This document shows positions 1 through 3,903 of a stretch of 5,895 nucleotides of DNA, in pieces. A model generated the notes under the pieces. It saw nothing but the letters and a program-made list of their open reading frames with translations, did no database searches and was not told the DNA's origin. Origin of the DNA: Acidimicrobiaceae bacterium (GTDB lineage: Bacteria; Actinomycetota; Acidimicrobiia; Acidimicrobiales; RAAP-2); the NCBI GenBank assembly GCA_003133005.1, contig PKZI01000181.1, forward strand, positions 1 through 5,895, in the 5' to 3' direction. Each line of letters opens with the position of its first letter. Position 1 is the first letter of the stretch. The position numbers and the translations under genes were made by a program.

Positions 1-1209
1 GTGCCACTCATCGTCGCGGTCAACAAGATGGACAAGGCTGACGCGAACCCTGATCGTGTCCTACAACAGATCAGCGAGCGCGGCCTGGTGCCCGAGAAGT
101 GGGGCGGCGACACGATCGTCGTTGAGATTTCCGCTCTTCAGGGCACGGGCATCGACGAATTGCTCGAACAAGTTTTGCTCGTCGCCGAGATCAACGAGTT
201 AAAGGCGCGTCCTACGGGTCGCGCGGTTGGCACGGTGCTCGAGGCGAACCTCGAAGTCGGTCGAGGACCCGTCGCGACCGTCATGGTCCAAAAGGGCCTC
301 CTCGAGGTCGGCGACCCCGTGGTCGCGGGCGCCGCGTACGGCAAGGTCAAGGCGCTCATCGATGATCAGGGTAAGCAGATCAAGAGCGCCGGCCCTTCGA
401 CGCCCGTGCAGATACTCGGTTTCAGCGAGCCACCCTTCGCGGGTGACGAGATGCGCGTCGCGCACGACCTCGGTCACGCTCGCTCGCTCGCCGAAGCGCG
501 CGCACACCGCGCACGACTTATTGGTCACCAGCCCTCTGCTTCTGCAAGTGGCGCGCGACTCGAAGACCTCTTTGAGCAGATCCAACGAGGCGAGACCGCC
601 ACGCTCAACGTCGTCTTGAAGGCCGACGTGCAGGGTTCGCTCGAAGCGTGCACTGAGTCACTGCGCAAACTCGAGCGCGATGACGTCAAACTCGTCATCG
701 TGCATCGTGGCGTGGGAGGCATCACCGAGAACGACGTCCAACTCGCCAAGGCTTCGAACGCGACGATCATTGGCTTTAACGTGCGCCCCGACAAACGAAG
801 CCGTGAACTCGCCGAAACTGAAGGCGTCGAAGTTCGTACCTACGAAATCATCTACAAGTTGATCGAAGAGATCGAAGCCGCAATGCTCGGACTATTGTCG
901 CCGGTCTACGAAGAAGTGGTCACTGGTGAAGCAGAGGTGCGCGAGATCTTCCGCGTTCCGAAGATCGGAGCCATTGCCGGATGCTTCGTGCGCGACGGCG
1001 TTATCACGCGAGGCTCGAAGGTGCGCTTCCTTCGTGAAGGGACCATCATCTGGAAGGGTTCGATCACGTCGCTTCGCCGCTTCAAGGACGACGCCCGTGA
1101 GGTGCAGGCTGGCTTCGAGTGCGGTATCGGTCTTTCCGACTACCAGGACTTGAAGGAAGGCGACATCATCGAGACCTTCGAAGAGCGCGAGATTCCACGA
1201 ACGGCCTAG
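1..1209 (+). CDS. infB: Translation initiation factor IF-2, C-terminal part (5' end outside window)
   Basis: IF-2 is the cytoplasmic GTPase that brings formyl-Met-tRNA to the 30S start site and promotes 50S joining. The 402 visible residues begin inside the GTPase domain: the G4 motif NKMD is at residues 8-11 and the G5 motif SAL at 44-46, while G1-G3 lie upstream. A beta-barrel domain II follows at about 70-157. Domain III opens with [15 protein letters not shown] at 202-216. The initiator-tRNA-binding C2 domain covers about 305-395. In C2, residues that in the Bacillus IF2 contact formyl-Met-tRNA are present: C328 in IAGC, the RRFK block at 359-362 and ECG at 373-375. The reading frame is open at base 1, and the first codon (GTG) encodes an internal valine, not a start. 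The stop TAG is 3 nt before rbfA, so the two are almost certainly co-transcribed. Identification is secure; length and N-terminus cannot be judged. Confidence 0.98.
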   Translation: MPLIVAVNKMDKADANPDRVLQQISERGLVPEKWGGDTIVVEISALQGTGIDELLEQVLLVAEINELKARPTGRAVGTVLEANLEVGRGPVATVMVQKGLLEVGDPVVAGAAYGKVKALIDDQGKQIKSAGPSTPVQILGFSEPPFAGDEMRVAHDLGHARSLAEARAHRARLIGHQPSASASGARLEDLFEQIQRGETATLNVVLKADVQGSLEACTESLRKLERDDVKLVIVHRGVGGITENDVQLAKASNATIIGFNVRPDKRSRELAETEGVEVRTYEIIYKLIEEIEAAMLGLLSPVYEEVVTGEAEVREIFRVPKIGAIAGCFVRDGVITRGSKVRFLREGTIIWKGSITSLRRFKDDAREVQAGFECGIGLSDYQDLKEGDIIETFEEREIPRTA

Positions 1210-1212
1210 GTC

Positions 1213-1575
1213 ATGGCCCATTCGACCGGCGGTCGCCATCCGTATCCTCGCAGCGCGAGGGTGAACCAGATTCTTCGAGAAGTCATCTCGGACGAGTTAT
1301 TGCGAATCTCTGACGTCGACGAGCGACTCGGTCTACTTACCGTGACCGGCGTCGAGACCACGCCCGATATGCGTCAAGCCATGGTGTTCCTCGACTCTTT
1401 GCGTGACGACGCCAAGGCAGCGCTCGAGGAGCATCGCGCGCAATTGCAAGCGGCGGTGAACGCGCAGACACGACTCAAGCGCACACCCAAGCTCTCGTTC
1501 ATGGCCGATCCGGCCGTGGCGAGCGGGACCGCAGTCGAGGAAATTTTGCGTCGAACCCGCCATGACGACGAGTAA
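1213..1575 (+). CDS. rbfA: 30S ribosome-binding factor RbfA
   Basis: RbfA is a small KH-like protein that binds the immature 30S subunit near the 5' end of 16S rRNA and is needed for late maturation and cold growth. The 120-residue product has the family pattern: an N-terminal helix with RVNQILREVISDELLR (16-31), the ERLGLLTVTGVETTPD strand region (37-52), a second strand QAMVFLDSL (55-63), and the conserved P-x-L-x-F block at 92-96 followed by an acidic C-terminal helix. The usual Ala-x-Gly kink between the last two helices aligns with H74-R75-A76, so that motif is missing. The ATG lies 3 nt after the infB stop with no clear Shine-Dalgarno, which suggests re-initiation. The last 14 nt overlap truB. 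The next in-frame start (GTG, residue 17) would cut the first helix, so the ATG is preferred. Confidence 0.95.
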   Translation: MAHSTGGRHPYPRSARVNQILREVISDELLRISDVDERLGLLTVTGVETTPDMRQAMVFLDSLRDDAKAALEEHRAQLQAAVNAQTRLKRTPKLSFMADPAVASGTAVEEILRRTRHDDE

Positions 1576-2464
1576 CGGACTGCTGCTTATTGACAAGCCG
1601 CGTGGCATCACGAGTCACGACGTGGTGGCCCAGGTCCGTCTCGCACTGAGTGAGCGACGCGTGGGTCACGCGGGCACGCTCGATCCAATGGCGACAGGAC
1701 TCTTGGTGCTCGCCATTGGTCCATCGACGAGGCTCTTGCGCTTCGCCCAGTCTGAGACCAAGCGCTACAGCGGTACCGTCACTTTCGGGGTGGCGACCGA
1801 TTCACTCGACGCCGACGGCGAGGTTCTCGAGCGTCGTGACGACGTGACCCTCGACCCGATACGGGTGGACGCCGTGGCGAAAGAGATGTTGGGTCCCCAG
1901 GCGCAAACGCCCCCCATGGTCTCGGCGCTCAAGGTAGGGGGGCGTCGATTGCACGCCCTCGCGCGTCAAGGCGTTGAAGTCGAGCGCGAGCCTCGTCAGA
2001 TTACGATCGACGATTTCTCGCTTCACGCGACCAACTTGCCCGAAGTGTACGAGTTCGACGTCACGTGTTCGGTCGGCACCTACGTGCGTGTCCTGCTGAG
2101 CGATCTCGCGCAGCGTCTCGGTACGATTGGTCATCTTTCTTCGCTACGGCGTCTTTCGAGTGGCGCGCATCGCGTTGAAGACGCGTTCACCATGGATGCT
2201 CTGACCGCGGCCGTGATCGAAGGGCGCGAGGTGTTGGGTGATCCGCGCCAGTTCGTGACCAACCTCGAACAGGCGCCCGTGAGCTACGACGAGGAGCGGC
2301 GACTGCGAATGGGCCAACACCTCGAGATTGACGCGCTCTACGAGGGATACGAGATCGCCGCGATCAGCGAGGACGGTTCCCTGGTGGGCGTACTTCGCCG
2401 ACGAGGGGAGAAATGGAAGCCCGAAGTAGTGCTCACGACCGGCGCGTCGCCCGAGTCACGCTAG
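1562..2464 (+). CDS. truB: tRNA pseudouridine(55) synthase TruB
   Basis: TruB isomerises U55 to pseudouridine in the T-loop of most tRNAs and can act as a tRNA folding chaperone. The 300-residue protein opens with LLLIDKPRGITS (7-18). The catalytic aspartate is D41 in GHAGTLDP, with H36 upstream. The active-site tyrosine is Y69 in KRYSG. Further family blocks are P118-M-V-S-A-L-K124, the LARQG stretch at 133-137, GTYVR (172-176, giving Y174 and R176) and LRRLSSG (195-201). A C-terminal PUA-like segment lies at about 245-292. The lysine often found before GTY is V171 here. The ATG lies inside rbfA (14-nt overlap, different frame). The nearest purine-rich stretch (GAGG at 1537-1540) is about 21 nt upstream, too far for a normal ribosome site, so coupling to rbfA translation is likely. 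No frameshift or missing catalytic residue is seen. Confidence 0.97.
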   Translation: MTTSNGLLLIDKPRGITSHDVVAQVRLALSERRVGHAGTLDPMATGLLVLAIGPSTRLLRFAQSETKRYSGTVTFGVATDSLDADGEVLERRDDVTLDPIRVDAVAKEMLGPQAQTPPMVSALKVGGRRLHALARQGVEVEREPRQITIDDFSLHATNLPEVYEFDVTCSVGTYVRVLLSDLAQRLGTIGHLSSLRRLSSGAHRVEDAFTMDALTAAVIEGREVLGDPRQFVTNLEQAPVSYDEERRLRMGQHLEIDALYEGYEIAAISEDGSLVGVLRRRGEKWKPEVVLTTGASPESR

Positions 2465-2474
2465 GTTGACGCCG

Positions 2475-3425
2475 ATGATCCTCTTAAGCGACGCCGAACC
2501 ACTCTCGGAACACCCCAGTGCGGTCGCGATTGGTGTCTTTGACGGTTTACACCTCGGTCACCAAAAGATAATCGCGCAACTGGGCGAAATCGCGCGTCGG
2601 CATAAGGCGCGTACGACCGTGGTCACCTTTGACCCGCATCCCGCCGCAGTGCTCGCGCCCGAACGAGCGCCGTTGCTCATTGGTTCGGTCGAGCAGCGCC
2701 TCGAGGGTCTGGAGCGACTAGGGGTCGAACAGGTGCGCATCTTGGGCTTTAACGAAGAGTTGGCGTCCGAGAGCGCTACCTCGTTCATTGAACGCGTGCT
2801 GGTCAAAGAGCTCGCGACCACGCACGTGAGGGTGGGTGAGGACTTTCGCTTCGGACACAATCGAAAAGGCGACGTGGCACTTCTCACGTCGCTCGGTGAG
2901 ACCCATGACTTCGTCGTGCACCCCGCGCCCCTGTACGGTGACGCGTTTCGTTGGAGTTCGACGTCGGTACGTGAAGCGCTCCAGTCCGGTGACCTCGCGA
3001 CGGCGAATCGAATTCTCGGTCGGCCCTTCACGTTGCGTGGTGTCGTCGTGCACGGCGATGAGCGCGGTCGCGAGATCGGCTTTCCCACGGCCAACCTCGG
3101 TTTCTCGGACCGTCAACTCCTTCCCGGCCTCGGCGTCTACGCCGGTGCGGTGCGCGTTAGTGATCAGTGGCACGCGGGGGCGATTTCTGTGGGGACCCGT
3201 CCCCAGTTCTACGACGACGGTTACGTGCTCGTTGAGGTTCATCTCCCGGGTTTTTCGGGTGATCTCTACGACGCGGTGCTCGACGTCGCGTTTTTGGAGC
3301 ATTTGCGCGACGAACAGACCTTTGAGGACCTTGATGGTCTCGTTGCACAGATGAGCCGCGACGTGACCCAGAGTATTGGTCGTTTTGAGAAGTTTTCACC
3401 TTCTGAGACCATCCTGCTAAGATGA
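2475..3425 (+). CDS. ribF: Bifunctional riboflavin kinase / FMN adenylyltransferase (FAD synthetase)
   Basis: RibF phosphorylates riboflavin to FMN and adenylates FMN to FAD. Numbered from the ATG (316 aa), the N-terminal nucleotidyltransferase domain (about 1-178) has the HxGH motif H26-L-G-H29 in FDGLHLGH, TFDPHP (51-56), GEDFRFG (121-127) and the SSTSVRE block (161-167). The C-terminal flavokinase domain (about 182-310) begins with LGRPF, then has G202-F-P-T-A-N207 (ATP/Mg binding) and E254 in VEVHL, aligning with the catalytic glutamate of the Corynebacterium ammoniagenes enzyme. The usual LLDF and DLYG blocks read LPGF (257-260) and DLYD (263-266). A TTG at 2466, three codons upstream and in frame, is an alternative start. 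The ATG is preferred for its codon and for a weak AGG 9 nt upstream at 2463-2465. No FMN riboswitch precedes it. The stop TGA overlaps a possible ATG of a small frame. Confidence 0.96.
   Translation: MILLSDAEPLSEHPSAVAIGVFDGLHLGHQKIIAQLGEIARRHKARTTVVTFDPHPAAVLAPERAPLLIGSVEQRLEGLERLGVEQVRILGFNEELASESATSFIERVLVKELATTHVRVGEDFRFGHNRKGDVALLTSLGETHDFVVHPAPLYGDAFRWSSTSVREALQSGDLATANRILGRPFTLRGVVVHGDERGREIGFPTANLGFSDRQLLPGLGVYAGAVRVSDQWHAGAISVGTRPQFYDDGYVLVEVHLPGFSGDLYDAVLDVAFLEHLRDEQTFEDLDGLVAQMSRDVTQSIGRFEKFSPSETILLR
3395..3423 (+). promoter_or_regulatory. Putative housekeeping-sigma promoter for rpsO
   Basis: TTCACC (3395-3400) matches the -35 consensus TTGACA at four of six bases. After exactly 17 nt comes TAAGAT (3418-3423), matching TATAAT at four of six with the key A2 and T6. 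TGC directly before it (3415-3417) forms an extended -10. The expected transcription start is near 3430, giving an rpsO leader of about 80 nt. The site lies in the last codons of ribF, so it would allow rpsO-pnp to be expressed apart from the upstream genes. This is a pattern match by eye without transcript data. Confidence 0.5.
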
Positions 3426-3496
3426 ATACTCGGTCAGCGACGCTGATCATGTGGGTCGTCAAGTGGGCGGCTCGCGCCAAGACCCCCGACTCATAA
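3422..3496 (+). CDS. Possible 24-codon leader ORF between ribF and rpsO
   Basis: An open frame of 24 codons starts at the ATG of an ATGA overlap with the ribF stop (ATG 3422-3424, TGA 3423-3425). It ends at TAA 3494-3496, two bases of which belong to the likely rpsO Shine-Dalgarno AAGG (3495-3498). The peptide would begin MNTRSATLIM, carry two tryptophans (W11, W15) and a basic middle, and end KTPDS. It is in frame with rpsO. It has no recognisable homology or ribosome site of its own and would need coupling to ribF. If the promoter at 3395-3423 is used, the transcript would start after its ATG, leaving only the internal ATG at 3449 (15 codons). Chance could produce a frame this short in high-GC DNA; the case rests on both junctions. 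Confidence 0.22.
   Translation: MNTRSATLIMWVVKWAARAKTPDS
3432..3485 (+). promoter_or_regulatory. Structured rpsO leader, candidate S15 autoregulatory element
   Basis: Two potential stem-loops fill the leader between the putative start of transcription and the rpsO ribosome site. The first pairs 3432-3438 (GGTCAGC) with 3442-3448 (GCTGATC): seven pairs including one G-U, with loop GAC. The second has an outer stem 3453-3457 (GGGTC) with 3481-3485 (GACCC) and an inner stem 3466-3469 (GGCG) with 3475-3478 (CGCC), separated by an asymmetric internal loop. S15 represses its own mRNA in several bacterial phyla through leaders of unrelated shapes, so position and structure make this a candidate. 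No specific known S15 leader motif was recognised, and pairing was judged by eye without energies. Confidence 0.4.
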
Positions 3497-3498
3497 GG
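3495..3498 (+). promoter_or_regulatory. Ribosome binding site of rpsO
   Basis: AAGG lies 10 nt before the rpsO ATG at 3509, a slightly long but usable spacing. It overlaps the TAA (3494-3496) that closes the in-frame upstream open frame. That stop also fixes the 5' limit of rpsO, since no other start codon lies between it and the ATG. Confidence 0.6.
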
Positions 3499-3508
3499 CA
3501 TAGACGTT

Positions 3509-3766
3509 ATGGCTGAGAAGCAGCAAATCATCAAGGACTTTCAGACACACGCGACGGACACCGGCTCGCCGGAGGTTCAAATCGCGATTCTGACGGACCG
3601 GATTTCGCATCTCACCGAGCACCTCAAGGTTCACAAGGGTGATCACCACACCCGCCGCGGACTCATGAAGCTCATTGGTCAACGTCGCCGTCTGCTCGAT
3701 TACGTGCAGCGCGGCAATGTCGAACGCTACCGCGCTCTCATCGGTCGTCTCGGCATTCGTCGCTAG
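3509..3766 (+). CDS. rpsO: 30S ribosomal protein S15
   Basis: S15 is a primary 16S rRNA-binding protein that organises the central-domain three-way junction of the 30S platform and takes part in an inter-subunit bridge. The 85-residue product shows the family signature DTGSPEVQ (17-24), HLKVHK (38-43), DHHTRRGL (45-52) and QRRRLLDYV (58-66), ending in LGIRR. RNA-contacting residues known from E. coli S15 align: T18, G19 and Q24 (T21, G22, Q27), H38 (H41) and D45 (D48). The usual serine of DHHS is T48, and the usual second lysine of HKKD is G44. The N-terminus is about four residues shorter than in E. coli, and an in-frame TAA at 3494 excludes a longer form. It sits directly before pnp, a pairing conserved across bacteria. 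Confidence 0.98.
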   Translation: MAEKQQIIKDFQTHATDTGSPEVQIAILTDRISHLTEHLKVHKGDHHTRRGLMKLIGQRRRLLDYVQRGNVERYRALIGRLGIRR

Positions 3767-3776
3767 CCGATAGATT

Positions 3777-3793
3777 CGCCGACGTCGTCGGCG
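3777..3793 (+). terminator. Stem-loop just after rpsO, possible weak terminator or processing site
   Basis: CGCCGAC (3777-3783) pairs perfectly with GTCGGCG (3787-3793) around a GTC loop, seven pairs, starting 11 nt after the rpsO stop. It is GC-rich, but the following bases (GGTTCAACAT) do not make a proper T-tract, so full intrinsic termination is doubtful. In E. coli a terminator lies at the corresponding place and only partly blocks read-through into pnp. Here it could equally protect the rpsO 3' end after processing. Confidence 0.4.
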
Positions 3794-3804
3794 GGTTCAA
3801 CATA

Positions 3805-3818
3805 TCCGAAGCCTCGGA
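3805..3818 (+). other. Small stem-loop in the rpsO-pnp gap
   Basis: TCCGA (3805-3809) pairs with TCGGA (3814-3818) around a four-base loop AGCC. An alternative, mutually exclusive pairing is GCCT (3811-3814) with AGGC (3818-3821), which would take one base from the larger stem-loop that follows. At five pairs this is weak alone; it is recorded because it packs directly against the longer hairpin. Confidence 0.25.
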
Positions 3819-3820
3819 GG

Positions 3821-3860
3821 CCAGTGGAGAACAGTCGCTCGCGCGAATGTTGCCCACTGG
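3821..3860 (+). promoter_or_regulatory. Extended stem-loop in the pnp leader, candidate RNase III / PNPase control site
   Basis: A 40-nt imperfect hairpin can be drawn from three stacked stems: CCAGTGG (3821-3827) with CCACTGG (3854-3860), AACA (3830-3833) with TGTT (3848-3851), and TCGC (3835-3838) with GCGA (3843-3846), closed by a four-base loop. This gives 15 pairs with small internal loops. In E. coli a long leader hairpin of pnp is cut by RNase III and PNPase then represses itself; in Streptomyces the rpsO-pnp intergenic hairpin is also an RNase III substrate. The matching location and shape suggest the same role here, which is inference; folding was done by eye. Confidence 0.5.
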
Positions 3861-3879
3861 GATCCGGGCGGAATGTTGC
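3845..3879 (+). repeat. Nine-base direct repeat GAATGTTGC in the pnp leader
   Basis: GAATGTTGC occurs at 3845-3853 and again at 3871-3879, 26 nt apart start to start. The first copy forms part of the 3' arm of the long hairpin; the second lies between that hairpin and the Shine-Dalgarno. Each copy contains an ATG: the first opens an 18-codon frame ending on the pnp start, the second (3873) is in frame with pnp. The second TGTT (3874-3877) could compete with the first for pairing with AACA at 3830-3833. Confidence 0.45.
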
Positions 3880-3903
3880 TACATACAAGGAGCATTTCCA
3901 TGA
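3847..3903 (+). CDS. Possible 18-codon upstream ORF overlapping the pnp start
   Basis: An ATG in the first GAATGTTGC copy opens a frame of 18 codons (starting MLPTGIRAECC) whose TGA at 3901-3903 forms an ATGA overlap with the pnp ATG at 3900-3902. Translating it would pull ribosomes through the 3' arm of the long hairpin and over the pnp Shine-Dalgarno. No ribosome site is seen before its ATG. This frame is open through the whole rpsO-pnp gap, so the stop position alone proves little. It is an unsupported candidate, not a recognised gene. Confidence 0.15.
   Translation: MLPTGIRAECCYIQGAFP
3887..3892 (+). promoter_or_regulatory. Strong Shine-Dalgarno of pnp
   Basis: AAGGAG lies 7 nt before the ATG at 3900, the best ribosome site in the window. 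It decides the start against the in-frame ATG at 3873, which would add nine residues and has no such site. It lies outside the drawn hairpins, so it should be accessible unless a regulator or alternative pairing covers it. Confidence 0.85.

Noticed and set aside
1..3. GTG at base 1 as the infB start codon
   Set aside because: The reading frame is already inside the GTPase domain (NKMD eight residues later), so this is an internal valine at the window edge.
227..619. Plus-strand 130-codon frame inside infB
   Set aside because: Overlaps conserved IF-2 domain II and III in another frame and is Ser/Arg-rich, as expected from a shifted reading of a GC-rich gene.
2465..2475. FMN riboswitch upstream of ribF
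   Set aside because: Only about 10 nt separate truB and ribF, so there is no room for the element, and none of its conserved segments was seen in the end of truB.
2558..3302. Long minus-strand open frames opposite ribF (178 and 194 codons)
   Set aside because: They are antisense shadows of a clearly identified gene, with low-complexity Arg/Ser/Thr-rich composition and no recognisable motifs; high GC makes such frames common.
3850..3885. Separate promoter for pnp in the intergenic gap
   Set aside because: TGC-TACATA (3877-3885) resembles an extended -10 but lacks the key final T, and no -35-like hexamer lies 16-18 nt upstream; TTGCCC at 3850 has no matching -10.
3873..3899. Upstream in-frame ATG as the pnp start
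   Set aside because: It would add nine residues with no ribosome site, while ATG 3900 has AAGGAG at 7 nt and gives a family-typical N-terminus.
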